NCBI GenBank assembly: GCA_018907035.1
Contig: JACCIC010000272.1
Location: forward strand, 1 to 64,000
DNA length: 64,000 nt
Reading direction: 5' to 3'
From: Sycobia sp. Sy_11
Lineage: Eukaryota; Arthropoda; Insecta; Hymenoptera; Epichrysomallidae
Position 1 is the stretch's first letter; each line of letters opens with the position of its first letter. The notes below the pieces were generated by a model that was not told the DNA's origin, made no database searches, and saw only the letters and a program-made list of their open reading frames with translations. The position numbers and the translations under genes were made by a program. Below, one piece after another: positions 7,459-19,624 of the stretch.

Positions 7459-9049
7459 TGCGACGGCCAAAAACATGGCCGCGCAAATTTACTTCGAACA
7501 AAGGATTTATTATACGCGTTAAAATTTAAGATAGTAATACATCTAATTTGGTGGATGTATTTTACAATACATACACGGAATTAGATGTATAAACTTCACA
7601 AGAAAGAATATCGAATATTATTAGAAATAATATATTAAATATATTATTTCTATAATTATTAAATTAAGACTCGCGTATACACCGAATAAACACCGAAAAC
7701 CGGGCAAAGGTCGCGACGACTACTGAAGAAGGTAGTCGTCGCAACTGCCGAAACTCGAACAAGTAGAGAGAGAACGCGATATCTAGTCTCTCTCTCTACC
7801 ACTAAGTTAAGTACAGCGTATGCCGTAGAGGGGATACACTGCGCGCGGCAAGAGAACACGCGTTCAATGTATTAGACCGGCGGCCACTATCCCCTCTAAT
7901 ACATGCCGCACACACACTATTACACGCTCTCACTGAGCAGCCTGAGCCGCAACGAATGTAGCGAACGCGCGAATACCAGCATATACAACGGGTGTCCGAA
8001 AACGAATGCACCCGCTGTATTTAATTAAATTAACTAAAAGAAATGATTTAATGTACACATAATGTATAAATATATGTATATAAATATTTAAACTTGTGTA
8101 TATGTGTATTATTATTGTTTGCAGCACACCGGCTGCAAATAATAACGAAATATAAAAGAATAATTGTTATAATTATTATTGAATATTATAATTATTATTG
8201 ATTATTATTGTTATTATTATAATTATTATTATTATTAATATAATTATTATAATTCGGCGTCTCGTCCGAAATTAAACGAGCGGCGACGGAATTATCCGAT
8301 TATTTTACTATAAAAGGGCCTGCAAAAGGCAAAATCGGCAGTTCGCCCGGTGAACCAACTGCCCCGAAATTGTTTCACACGAACTCCTCCCGGAGCTAAA
8401 ACCTTTTCCAGAGCTCGATTTAATCCTGACTTTTTTCTTTTCCGAAATTATTAACTTGATCTCTGTTGCGAGGCGCTCCTCAAAAGACAAACGGTTAATA
8501 ATTTACCTTTCCTAAGTAAACGTGATCCTGGTTGCGAGGCGCTCCTCAAAAGACCAGCAGTTTACTTATCCGGACCAGAAATTCTCCCCTTAACTCTTGA
8601 TCCTGGTTGCGAGGCGCTCCTCAAAAGACCAGCGGACTTAAGTTTTTTCCTTATTTTTTATTCCTTTTCAAATCAACCTGTCTCGGTTCATTAAATCCCC
8701 GCGTGGAAAATAACACCGGGTATTCGTGCGGTAACTAGCGCCGAATATTAGAGGCATTGCGGAAAATAGCGCAAAATTTATACAAATAAATATATAGATC
8801 TAGCTATAGTTTACCATTATTAATTATTTTTTGTGTTTAATTTGATTTGTTTCAGAAACCTGTAGATAGAGGAGCTGATTTATTTTTCGCAAATAAATTT
8901 ATATTTTTTGTTATAAAAAATTATATACTGTGTTCGTGTAATATTATTTTCCTAAAACCGCCGTCCGATCCTGAAAAACTTCCTCCCCTCTCAAAACTAC
9001 CCTGGGAAGATACCGCGTAGGCTATCCCGAGGGGGATAGGAACGTTACA
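7459..9049 (+). repeat. 3' LTR
   Basis: Starts TGCGACGG after the polypurine tract and ends AACGTTACA, about 1591 bases. From 8233 it matches the 5' LTR with about ten differences. TATAAAAG is at 8309-8316. The three stem-loops lie at 8447-8502, 8513-8568 and 8589-8642; here the second outer stem is 9 bp (TAAGTAAAC/GTTTACTTA). The upstream U3 holds ATT/ATA repeats at 8150-8240 instead of the pyrimidine tract of the 5' copy. Confidence 0.88.
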
Positions 9050-9089
9050 TAATAATATTCTACATAACAGCGCCTGCCAAGCGTACGCA

Positions 9090-9540
9090 CACTAGCGTGT
9101 TTTGCCGCCGAGTTTATTTTCTTGAACAAAAATTTGCATGCGGTATTTGCCTGACGTTTTCCCTGTATTTTACCGGTAAATTAACTTGTACCTGGCCTTC
9201 AATACTTAAGATTGCAAGTTGCAAACCGTGCTAAACGTTACCGACATTACGCCGGCGCGGTGTTATCTGAGTGCTTTAGAGTACATATATAAACACGTAG
9301 CAGATAAAATAATGCCTGATGATGCAGGAATGACCTGAAAACGAAAACCAGTATTTCATTAAATAAAAGTTAGCTTCTAGTTTGCATTCTTTAGGTTTAT
9401 GAAGTAATTACATTATTTTATGCTTAGTTAAATTTGTACATTTTGCTTTAAATTAAATAATTTGAACAAGGACATTTGAATTATTATTACTGCTGTGCAA
9501 ATGTCATTTACAGAAGATTTATATTGTGCATAAATTAAAA
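9090..9540 (+). repeat. Dispersed repeat, inverted copy near 36360-36730
   Basis: This segment recurs in reverse complement at about 36360-36730, including TTTACCGGTAAATT, the block around GACCTGAAAACGAAAACCAG and TTTGAACAAGGA. The CTGATGATG and GAAAACGAAAAC boxes recall the tail of Penelope-like elements, but no protein is present. The left copy starts just after the LTR element; the right copy ends just before a mariner. Confidence 0.65.
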
Positions 9541-10197
9541 ATATCCAACTCACTGTTTGCGATCATTATTTATAAATTATTGTAACTTTGAAGCTAGTAT
9601 TTTCTAATATTTGTTGCGATTTGTAATACATTTATTGATAATAAGTTATTTATGGTTTGTAGTACTATCGAATAATTTGAATGATCATTTAAAATATGAA
9701 CCTCATAACTAGAATTATTAATTCTAATATTTTATCTAATATTGCATATCATTTATTAATAATAAGTTAATTTTATTAAAAAGTGCTACGTGTTTGAAAC
9801 TCCGTGTGGTATAACTTGAAGTATATTTAAGTAATTTTAATTATTTAATTTTATGCTTTTTTAATGTTATAGAAAATAGTTTCAAATTTAATTATTCATA
9901 AAATATCCTAAATAACAGCTTTACTTCTGCGTATATAATTTTGTATAATAGGATTTTGAATAATTGAAAAAATAAACAGTAAGTTTACAAGTTTTTTTCA
10001 AATATAAATCAAACAACACTTATAAACCCTTATAGAACCAAAGAAACACAAAATTTTTATTTAATTAAAATTACTGTTAAATAGACATAATTTTAATATA
10101 TTAACACAAAAAATATTCTGTAATTAAATTATAATCTGTTCACTGATATAGTCCGATGTCCTACTGATTGTGATAAAGGAAAATATAATAATATATG
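9541..10197. other. AT-rich, no gene seen
   Basis: No ORF of note. The part from about 10040 to 10190 resembles an AT-rich repeat seen again at 16160-16270 (shared block around TTCACTGAT...GTC...CTGAT...GATAAAGG). Confidence 0.5.
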
Positions 10198-10300
10198 TTT
10201 TTTTTAATTTTAATTAACATCGCTTTATTTAGGCTTTCAAAAACTGGTGCTAATCAGCGACGGAAGTCTATGACGTATTTGTAAACAAAGCATATCTAAA
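10198..10300 (-). mobile_element. SINE fragment (3' part)
   Basis: On the minus strand this matches the non-tRNA part of the SINE at 19625-19840: the shared block contains TGGTGCTAATCAGCGACGGA and TTGTAAACAAAGCA on the plus strand. The tRNA-like head is missing, so the copy is 5'-truncated, with an A-rich tail at the left. Confidence 0.75.
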
Positions 10301-11195
10301 TATTTTCGTCCGCTGCGTGCGAACGAAAAAGAAAAATTATTTTTTCGCAAAGTCAGTCGAGTTTGTCTCGACCAGAAAAAAGAAGACGTGACGGTACGCT
10401 TGCAATCTCGCTTAGTAGCCGATGTAAAACCCGCGTGGACACTGAGGTATTCGTGCTGTTCGACCCATCTAGCCGCTTGCCGGATGACTTCGTCGAGGCC
10501 GAACACAGCGCCTAGACAACCAAGAGTTGGACAATCGCTCGGGAGGAGAAGCGAACGGTGCCACTCGTCCACCCTCTGTAGCTTCCAAGGCACCCACAAG
10601 GAGCCTGCTCGCACGAGTGTGCGAGGGCGAGAGAGAGAGAGAGAGAGACAGAGAGCGAGTGTGTATATGTGCATCGGGGAACTGTCTCCCCTTGCGTCGC
10701 ACCTCTTTCGGCATTCGCGGCCGTGTATGTGAGCCTGTATGAGTGTCTTACTTTATTATCATTAAATCTACCTCGTAAATTTGATCGTGCCGCATGTTCA
10801 TTTACTCACCTTTACTCGCGCCTCCTTTCCAAATCCCCGCTACTGAACTCCGCTCTCCTAGTACGTCGGTAAGCGTGCGAGACTTAGACGAGCAACGCAG
10901 CCTCCACGGGCGCGGCTGAGCTGGAGCTCGCCGTTCGTCTCCACCTGAGCTAGTGCTCAGAAGGCGTGCGCACCAGGAGCAGGTGGGCGCGGTGTCTCCT
11001 CGGGCGGACATCGCGCACGCTGTTAACAGGGCGGGCTGCGCCTCGCGCGTGGCCCGATCACCGTCCCGTTGGCGTTGGGCCTATCAGTGTAGGGCTCGCA
11101 CGCTCCGCACGTGGCGGCCGCGCGTCTCAACGACGGCGTCGCGCGCGCGTTCCGACGGCACACCTCCGCTTCGACTGTAGCCCGTGAAAGCGGAC
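10301..11195. other. GC-rich, CpG-rich island, unassigned
   Basis: Much richer in GC than its surroundings, with many CpG. Overlapping short ORFs exist in several frames but none is recognisable. A minus-strand frame (to 10237) contains LDEVIRQAARWVEQHEYL, which may be a gene or element fragment. A (GA)n run lies at 10631-10650 and a (TA)n array begins at 11208. It could be a promoter or first-exon region, or part of an unlisted element. Confidence 0.4.
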
Positions 11196-11204
11196 AACAC
11201 CGTT

Positions 11205-11207
<3 letters not shown>

Positions 11208-11242
<35 letters not shown>
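11208..11242. repeat. (TA)n microsatellite
   Basis: Uninterrupted alternating TA between the GC-rich island and an AT-rich repeat. Confidence 0.95.
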
Positions 11243-11246
<4 letters not shown>

Positions 11247-11317
11247 ATTGTGTTGTAGATTTTTGCATTAAATTCATTAAATAACAATTTTTTACAAAAG
11301 AAATGAAATCTTTTCAC

Positions 11318-11490
11318 AAAAGTAAAATAGATAAGCGAGTTTAATGTGCCTTATCATAGTAAGAATTTTAAATACATCTCCGCATGTATTTTATAAACTA
11401 TGTATATAAAATATTTTTCTAAATTTCGTAATAGATTATGATGAAAATACATATAATAACATCTTAAAACAATGGATCATTAAAACTGAC
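11318..11490. repeat. AT-rich dispersed repeat
   Basis: Matches parts of 16090-16560: shared blocks include CATAGTAAGAATTTTAAATA and AAAATATTTTTCTAAATTT, and near the end CAATGGATCATTAAAAC. No coding capacity; perhaps a MITE or Helitron-like tail. Confidence 0.6.
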
Positions 11491-13090
11491 TAACCACTGG
11501 GTAATGGAAATGCTGAGAGACAGAACGATAAACTCAGAAATGGGCGACAGCACTTTAAAGATAAGAACCACTAGGGGCAAGCCGCAGGGGAGAATAATTT
11601 CTGCCATCCTGTGGATCATAGTAATCAATAAGATCCTAACAACCTCAATAAAGAATAGAATAAAAGTAATAGCCTATGCAGATGACTTTGTGATACTGAT
11701 CACGGGAAAAGACCCAACTACGATCAGAGACATCATGGAATCTATCTTAAAAGAATTTTCCAAATTAGCAAGACAAAACGGACTGAGTGTAAGCCTGGAT
11801 AAAACGAAACTCGTCTTCTTCACAAGAAAATAGAAGATCCCCGATATAAAACCGTTGACATTGACAGGACGAGCATTAACGTTCACCAAAAAGTCAAAAT
11901 ATCTTTGAGTAATTCTAGACTCCAAACTATCCTGGAAAAGGAATGTGGAGGAAAGAATGAAAAAAGGACTACAAGCGTACTATACTTGCACATAAATTTC
12001 GGAAAATAATGGGGATTACAGACATACATCATCCACAGGATGTACAAAGCTATAGTGAGATTACTGACAGAGCCTCTGTATGGTGAGAAGCCATGAATAA
12101 AGAGGTAAACAGAAAGATGATGGCAAAGGTACAAAGAATTGCAGCGCTGGGGATTACCGGAGCCACAAGAAGTGCGCCACAAGCAGCTCTAGAAGTGATG
12201 TTAAACTTGCAACCTATAAATCTGCACATAAAAGGGCTGGCTGCAAAAGCAACTTTGAGAGTCAGAGAATCGAATTTGTGGAAATAGACCAACTATGACT
12301 CAACAGGGACCTGATAGAAGAGCTGAAACAGCCTTCGGATTATGTGGTTACCAAACTAAACTTGCTGTTGAATACAAAAATAGAGATACCACAGGAAGAC
12401 TGGATAAATAACTCTGAAATAAACGTGGATGAAATCTCAGTCTTCACAAATGGATCGAAGACGGAAAAAGGAACAGGCATAGAATCTACTCAGAACAAAT
12501 ACAAATCCAAAATTCATATAGATTCAAGGTTAAATGCCGTATTCTGCAGGCAGAAATCTTAGCTATTAAAAAGCGGCGAAACTAATCAAGAATAAAAACC
12601 TGAAAAAGTTAACTATTTATACAGATAGCCAAACTGCTTTAAAAGCTCTAGTGTTAAAATCGATTAGATCAAAGTCTGTTACGAGCTGCCAGGAGGTGCC
12701 GTTATGGATCCGGAACAGTCAGACTCTGCTGGGTGCCAGGACACTTTTATGTCGAAGGTAATAACAAAATGGATGAACTGACAAAGCTGAGAACGGAGAA
12801 AAACACAGCCGAAGCAGACACTCATACGTGGCCACCGATCAATACGATTAAAAAGAAGAAAGATGAAACCATCATAGCAAAAAATAACGAACAATGAAAG
12901 GCAAGAAAATATTACCGCGCATCTAGGAAACTATGGCCTGCAATTGATGAAACAAGAACCACTGACTTTATAAGGCATAAAAAAGCAACCTTTGTCATAA
13001 CCACAGAAATAATCATGGGGCACTGTGCAACAGGACTCAATCTCAAAAGATGGGGTAAAGCGTCTGATGATTCAGGTAGAGAATGTAAAA
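11490..13090 (+). mobile_element. 5'-truncated I-like LINE, decayed
   Basis: Non-LTR retrotransposon 3' half. From 11490 an RT palm is visible (GKPQG, then VIAYADDFVIL around 11660-11700), then the post-RT helix region near 12093-12287 (ITGATRSAPQAALE), an RNase H domain at about 12440-12780 (FTNGSK with Asp changed to Asn; YTDSQTALKAL), and a Cys/His C-terminal block to about 13090. RNase H after RT is a feature of the I-like clades. Multiple stops and frameshifts make it non-coding. The 5' truncation joins the AT-rich repeat at 11490. Confidence 0.88.
11504..11833 (+). pseudogene. LINE reverse transcriptase fragment
   Basis: 109 open codons covering RT motifs from GKPQG through YADD (catalytic pair intact) to the SLDKTKLVFF segment typical of non-LTR RTs. 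It lacks the upstream fingers and the endonuclease. Later domains continue in other frames up to 13090. Confidence 0.88.
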
Positions 13091-13725
13091 TAAAACGAAG
13101 TATATATTTAAATTACTGTAATTAACATAGATTATATATTTTTTTACTGGAACAAACACTTTTACTTATTCACAAATATTTAGTTTAATACGCGCACTTA
13201 TTATAATATTCTCGTGCACTATCTATCTGTTTACTGGAAAAAGAGGGAATTTTGATAAAATAAAGACTACTAGTCTACAACGAGTCACCAGTTTCTTTTG
13301 ACAAACACGAAAACACGTCAGAGAAAACTACGTCATACGCCAACGCTCGACTAATTTTGCATTGACCCGCCGAAACATAATAATAATTTTAGAATAATAT
13401 AATAACAATAATCGCATTATAATTATAATAACTGTAATACTTATTCGCTAGTGTGCCCTTGAGGACACTCGAATACTATAATACAAATAATACTTATAAT
13501 AATTACAGCGCCGTTTCAAAATAAGCATTCTTAATTTAATTGGGATTCGGATTATAAATAATATATATTTATTACAATAATAATTATTATTATTATAAAA
13601 AAGAATAATAATAATAATTACGCAAATAACAATTAATCTGATATTTAGTAGTTGTATACGAATATGTGTGATTAATTACTTATTTATAGCAATATTCATG
13701 TACACGTATGCATCCATCCATCCAT

Positions 13726-13726
<1 letters not shown>
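13091..13726. other. AT-rich, no gene seen
   Basis: No coding signal. It includes a CpG-containing patch at 13290-13375 and ATT/ATA-rich runs. Confidence 0.5.

Positions 13727-13801
<75 letters not shown>
13727..13801. repeat. (TA)n microsatellite
   Basis: Long alternating TA array preceded by a short CATC repeat (13710-13726). Confidence 0.95.
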
Positions 13802-13805
<4 letters not shown>

Positions 13806-15180
13806 GAATAATATAACAGTATTAAAACGAAAGTTTTATATTATTAATTAAAACGGGGCACCGGAAATGCAGCGGCTAGCGCTTTCACTTCATTCCACGT
13901 TGATTCACGCGGGGAGCGTGGGATATATTTTCCAGGTTGGTTACCGGGCGGCCATGGAACGCTTTTACGACAGGAGCGTCCCTCTGCACACTCTTGATCT
14001 ACGTTCACGGCGCAGGTATATTAGATATTCGCGCTCGTATTATTTTGATTTTGCATGTTTGACCGCTAATCGGGATCATTGGCACATATTTTAATTTCGA
14101 CTAGTATTTGAATTTAAAGTCTTGCGCATATTATGTTATATTGACTATACGGGCTGATTGTAGCAAACTCCAGCAAAGTACTTGCTGTAATCATGAAATA
14201 TCGATAATGCATTAATTAGTTCTCAACCAAACCAAATGATGCCCATTTCACGGTCCAAAAGAAGTTTTCTGTTTTCATTATAACGTTCACTATTTGTAAA
14301 TTCTACAGCTGAATTTGATCTTATATATTAAAACAACAGATCGACACACATGGCCAAAGAACTTTGAGGTAAATTTTTTACATGTTATAGATAGGAAATA
14401 ATTCATGATTTGAATGTCTAAATAAATTTTGAATTATATAAAATATGAAATTAATCTAAGAGTTTTTTATTTTCTAAATCTAACAATTTATATGATAATG
14501 AGTTATCGTTGTTTTTCATTCTCACTTAGAGGAACATGTTAGAAGAATACTTTCAGTTCTTTTTGTAAATAGATAGCCATGAGGAATAGAATTAAAAGGC
14601 TAGTATTACTACGCGTACACTACTTTGAACTAGAAAACATTCGTGCTTTAGCATACGATAATGCTAAAAATATGTCTAGACAGCATAAATTGTTGTAAAC
14701 AGAGTTGAAAGTTTTTTATAGATGACTACTGCAGCTGCATGTAAAAAATTCATATTCGAAATATTCTGATTAAGTCATTGCAAAGGTTTTATGGTAACAA
14801 TATAGTAGCTAATATAGTAGTAACAATATAGTAACCTTATAGTAATAAAGTACGTGTAGTCAAATTTATATGTCAGTTTCATGCTCATCTTATTTTATCA
14901 TTATGCTGTATTTTTAATATAACTTAATATATATATATATATAATGAAAAAATTAATTCTATAAATTTATATAATGGATGCACAATATTTTAAATAAATT
15001 TTTATTTTCAATAGAAATACATATAAATTGATATTGACAACATATTTTTACCACGTATTTTAAGATCCATTCCTCATTTTCAATTACACTAATGAGTTAT
15101 CAATTCGGATATACTCTGCTTCTGAAAATCACTGATTTTGAATGCTCAAGTACATTAGATTTGGGGAACCATTATAATAT

Positions 15181-15186
<6 letters not shown>
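13802..15186. other. No gene recognised
   Basis: AT-rich. A 75-codon plus-strand frame at 13867-14094 has mixed composition but resembles nothing I know. A short (TA)n occurs near 14927. Confidence 0.45.

Positions 15187-15240
<54 letters not shown>
15187..15240. repeat. (TA)n microsatellite
   Basis: Alternating TA of about 54 bases. Confidence 0.95.
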
Positions 15241-15243
<3 letters not shown>

Positions 15244-15878
15244 TTATAAAAAATAGAGTACTTAAAAAGTAAAAAGCATATTGGACAAATAACTAGAAAT
15301 CATATAACTATCAGTGAATAATTCTATAATGAAATTCAAATGATTTCAAGTTATTCTCAAATGCCTTAAAGTATTTTAATTAAGGCCGAGAATTATAAAA
15401 CTGGCTGTATAAATGTTGAAGAAAGATCTTTTTAATTATTTTTTATTTTCTTTTTTTCATTTTTACTTATTGCATTTAATGATGGCATTGTGTGCTTTAT
15501 TATTATATAATTAACACAAAAACAACGCCTCGACCGTCGCACTATTCACAGCACTATATCGCTAAAGTGTTGTAAAGAGCGAACACACAATATCAGCGCT
15601 TTGTCCATTGCACTTTCCCAGCTTCGGTGAATGAATATGGTACGCGGAGCGAATATGGCGTGCTGACCTCGGCTTTGAAGAAATAGAAATCGGGTCCGCG
15701 TGTATGTAAATCCAGTCTCTCTCTCTCTCTCTCTCTCCCTCTCCTCCCTTTCTCTCGGTCACTGTACTTCTCTGGCGATGTATACACAACCACCGGTGCT
15801 CGTATCTACGTCATTAATAAGTCCGTAATGGCATAATGTCTATCACGTGTAAGTTCGCAGAAGGCTTCCGATATATAA

Positions 15879-15881
<3 letters not shown>
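15241..15881. other. No gene; CpG-containing patch with (TC)n
   Basis: AT-rich to about 15520, then a CpG-containing patch to 15860 with a (TC)n run at 15714-15737. Short minus-strand frames here arise from the microsatellite. Confidence 0.45.

Positions 15882-15947
<66 letters not shown>
15882..15947. repeat. (TA)n microsatellite
   Basis: Alternating TA of about 66 bases. Confidence 0.95.
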
Positions 15948-15951
<4 letters not shown>

Positions 15952-15959
15952 TAGCATCA

Positions 15960-16560
15960 TATCATATCCTAATTAGAAGAATTTATAAAGACAAAGTATG
16001 TTTGTACACGATAAAAAAAAACTGCTTAACCGATTGTTCTGAAATTCGAAATATAATTTTCTATGTTAGCAAAACAACTTTTAGCAAAAATAAAATAGTC
16101 AGGTGAGTTTTATGGGTTCTTACTATAGTAAGAATTTTAAATATTTCAAAAGTTCCAAATATTGACACAAAAATAATTCTATAATGAAATTAAAAATTAG
16201 TTCACTGATCTATGAGTAGTCAAATGTCGTTCTGATTCTGATAAAGGGAAACATCATAATATATATTGTTATCATATTAACAAATTTACTACTTATAAAT
16301 CTTATATGTATTTTATAAAAACTTTATATAAAATATTTTTCTAAATTTAGTAATTTATTAAGATTAAAATACTTACCTAATAATATATGTAATTGCATTG
16401 TAGTAAATATATAGTAAATCTTTTAATAGTAAAACAAAAAAATTTTCATACACCTGACTAATATTTATACAAAACATTTTTCTAAAATCTTCCGAAATAG
16501 ATTAATAAAAACAATTTATATAACGTAATAACGTCTTAAAGCAATGGATCATTAAAACAA
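15960..16560. repeat. AT-rich dispersed repeat, longest copy
   Basis: Shares blocks with 10040-10190 and 11318-11490. It begins with a segment containing CTTAACCGATTGTTCTGAAA, a phrase common in arthropod non-autonomous repeats, and ends near CAATGGATCATTAAAAC. Internal duplication is apparent (two TCTAAA-containing blocks). No protein. Confidence 0.55.
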
Positions 16561-16585
16561 ATGAGTAAGAGCATTTTATATGCAT

Positions 16586-16627
16586 CTCTATATATAATAG
16601 CATGTTAACATGCTGTTATATATAGAG
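16586..16627. repeat. 42-base near-perfect palindrome
   Basis: Two 21-base arms with no spacer, one mismatch; centre AGCATGTTAACATGCT. A further TGTTATATATAAC follows immediately. Could form a cruciform. Confidence 0.85.
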
Positions 16628-16639
16628 CTGTTATATATA

Positions 16640-17890
16640 ACAACATACACAAATATATCTAAAACTCTAAAAAATAATAATAAATAAATTGTTTTCACAG
16701 AAATGCAGCTTAATAAGGTAATGAGATAATTTAACAATTGGCGAGTTTACTTTTACATCATTTTGTCCACGCGTAGACTCATAAAACAGAGTTAATTATC
16801 TTGAATCATCGATGTTTTTAGGTGAACATTCTTCTGTTATTTTTTCTGATCATTCATTATTATTAAAACAGTAGGGTATGAACTTGCCCGGCCCGTTCCC
16901 ACAAAGCTTATGCTATTTATTTGAATAATTAATTTTTGCATGAAAAAATTTTACAGTCTATACCGTAATCTCAATAAATGAAGCTTTATTGGTCAAAACA
17001 TTCAATTCTATAAGTAGATAGGTTTAGAATACCCAAAAAATGAATACATAGAAATTATAATTTATTATGATTGAATAATAGACAAAAATGATATAGAACC
17101 AGATATTATTTATTTATTTGAACAGATTATACGATATTTTTTTGAACAATTGCGATTTAAGAGTTCAATTTTCGCCCTCAAAGAAATAGGAAAACACTAA
17201 TTAATTTGGCCAGTCAAGTCCGGTAATTAACAATAGTAAAGAAGAAGATGCCATCATATATATTTATAAAATTGCTTTAATATTCTAAATGAAAAATTCT
17301 AGAACTTTTAGAAATAATTTTCAAATAAAGGAGCGCAGTTGCGCACCGTAGGCAAGCGTCCGGACGACTGTACTATATATACATTGGTATTGGATTTCAA
17401 ATAATTATTCAAATAATTATTCAAATAATTATTTCGTCAATATTAAACCATTGTGTTACTTATAATTATGCTTAAAAGACAAATATTTCATATACTTCAA
17501 ATCAAAAAAAGTTTCATGAAAAAACTTTTATTATACTAAAGTTATTAACCAGTGAATTTTTTACTTTGTTTTCAATATCTTTCTAGTTATTTAATTTTGT
17601 CTATCGTATTACGGTAAACCTATTTCGGTAAATACTCACTAGATTTGTGTAATTTCCGGCAGAATGTATTACTACAATACTATAATGTATGTAATACTAC
17701 GCTACTACAGATCCGTGTTCGGGCGGTAGAATAATATGTTCAGGTGTGTCGGGATTACTTCCACAGGGAGTTTCGTGTATTAATTGAAAATCACATCTTA
17801 TCTTAAAATTAAAAATTGTACTTATATCGACTATTCTGAATTAAATTAATAAATACTTTTTTCGATCTTACAGTTTTTATAATATATTAT
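16640..17890. other. No gene; small tandem repeat
   Basis: AT-rich. Three exact 12-base units CAAATAATTATT lie at 17398-17433. Nothing else recognised. Confidence 0.5.
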
Positions 17891-17891
17891 T

Positions 17892-18980
17892 GTAACGGTT
17901 CAATATGTGTGTTGTATGTATTATATGTTTACTGCGAACACTACCACACGGTACATGAGACGTTGCGAGACGTGATTGGGTATCGCTACTATGGTAAGAG
18001 ATGCGAAATTGTAAATATTAGGTTAAGCGTTGACTCGATTTCGATATAACCAATAGATCGCAGTCGGGAGTCTTAGCTGATAGAAGCTGTCGACTTGTTA
18101 AGAGTATTCGCGTGTGAAAAAGTTAAAGGCTCCCACAATGTTACGAGACTTCTGATCCGAAGAGTTCGACGGACGACTTCGCCGCCGCTTTAACCACTAT
18201 GGTATAATCTAAAAAAATACGTTAGTTGTCAATACCACGTATATTGTAAAATCTGCGAATAGCTTCTTTTAAGATATATATAATTCTATATGTATTTTAA
18301 AAAATATATACACTTATTACTCCTGAGATATCAGAAAAAAATGTAGATCTAAAACAATTGAATATATATACTAAGTTCAATAAACACACTATTATAAAAT
18401 CGCAACCAACTAGAGGCTATATAGGGGAGTATATATGAAAAGAAAAGCATTATAATCTAATTAATTTAGTAAAATTGTACAAAAAGCAGTAATAGGTACA
18501 GTCTTATATAAAAAAAAAATTATTGAACTATGAATACGAGAAGTAAATGTAACGATACTTTCGATTAAAGTGAATTTAACGAATTAAAAGAAGAATTGAC
18601 ACAAGCAATCAATCTATTGTGAATACAAAAGCAAATACTTTCCGAAAACAGATAGAACGTTTACAAAAATTGAATACAGATCTCACCGAGCAAATACAGA
18701 AACGTAATGTACATGAACGTATTGACGACTTTCTAATTCGAAGTAAACAAAGTGAAAATGATAAGCCACCGAACATAAATACTGATTTAGAATCGTCACT
18801 TAACGATAATAATCTACAGAATATTAACACAAACGAAAATTTAGTTACCTGAAGTTTAATATTTTCCATCATTGCAGGTTAATATTATTTTACCGACTTT
18901 TGATGGTGTGACGTCTGGACATATTCGCCCTTTCGTGCACATCAACTTTATTCAAAGTTCACATGCATATTTTTAAACAT
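17892..18980 (+). mobile_element. Probable LTR plus gag 5' remnant
   Basis: TGTAACGG at 17892 and a CpG-containing segment to about 18200, then AATAAA near 18378, look like an LTR. From 18530 an ATG opens the peptide MNTRSK, a start seen in insect Gypsy gags, followed in other frames by a coiled-coil-like stretch (18619-18852, IERLQKLNTDLTEQIQ) and by LPTFDGVTSGHIRPFV at about 18890-18940. Stops and shifts break it. The LTR end and primer site were not found. Possibly related to the element at 32552-35290. Confidence 0.45.
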
Positions 18981-19245
18981 ACGCATGTGTGCTTCGATGT
19001 AGCCTCGCTTTATTTCGAGCCTGGAGTTTCCTCCACTAGCTCGGGATTATCCAACAATTGAGAAAAAGAAAAATGTAGATATTTTTTGTTTATTTCAAAA
19101 TGATTGCTATGCTCGATTACATAGACAGGAGTTTAAGGGCTTCACTTGAATACGAATTCCCTTTTTTCAAAAGGAAAGCCGTATTCGGCTCGGCATACCA
19201 ATATCTATTTCCCTATACGAGAACCTATATGTGTTTATTTGTGTG

Positions 19246-19247
<2 letters not shown>

Positions 19248-19290
<43 letters not shown>
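19248..19290. repeat. (TA)n microsatellite
   Basis: Alternating TA abutting the LTR fragment that starts at 19291. Confidence 0.95.
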
Positions 19291-19293
<3 letters not shown>

Positions 19294-19535
19294 GATACGG
19301 CGAATTACGACCATCCAGAAACAAAATTTTTAATTTTTATAGGATTAATATCGTTTGCGCACACAAAAAAAATCGTTTTTATCGTCACTTACTCACCTCT
19401 ATTTCCTCAGAGGAGGTCCCGCCAGCCTGAAAAGGGGATGAAATGTATCGGGGAAAAGAAAATGTTCGTCCGACAACAATCTCACTCAACAGTGTTTATT
19501 TAGTCCGTTCGTTTCCGCAGTTACACAAAATACTC
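19291..19535 (-). repeat. LTR fragment (same family as 21540-22460)
   Basis: About 245 bases matching 21540-21785 with few differences, from TGTGATACGGCG to GTTACACAAAATACTC. On the minus strand this is the 3' end of the LTR. The rest of the LTR is absent here, so it is a truncated solo fragment. Confidence 0.85.
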
Positions 19536-19624
19536 ATAAAAGAAATTCATATCTCACTTTAATAGAAAATTTTCAAAAAAATTTTTAATAAATGAAATTA
19601 TGTGATTGCTGCAAAAGAAGTTTT

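Larger units (their letters stand above)
1..9049 (+). mobile_element. Ty3/Gypsy LTR retrotransposon, 5' end outside window
   Basis: Order seen: LTR, primer binding site, leader, decayed gag, pol (protease-RT-RNase H-integrase), two small 3' ORFs, polypurine tract, LTR. Integrase after RNase H places it in Ty3/Gypsy. From about 215 to 1027 the 5' LTR matches 8233-9049 with about ten differences, half of them one-base indels, so the insertion is young. The upstream U3 parts differ between the two LTRs. No envelope gene is recognised; the usual env position holds two ORFs of unknown role. Target-site duplication cannot be judged because the left end is missing. Confidence 0.95.

Noticed and set aside
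8308..8490. 60-codon minus-strand frame present in both LTRs (also at 286-468)
   Set aside because: It repeats because the LTR repeats and covers the promoter and first hairpin; no protein features.
10237..10742. Overlapping frames on both strands in the GC-rich island
   Set aside because: GC-rich DNA gives long open frames by chance; none resembles a known protein, so no gene is called.
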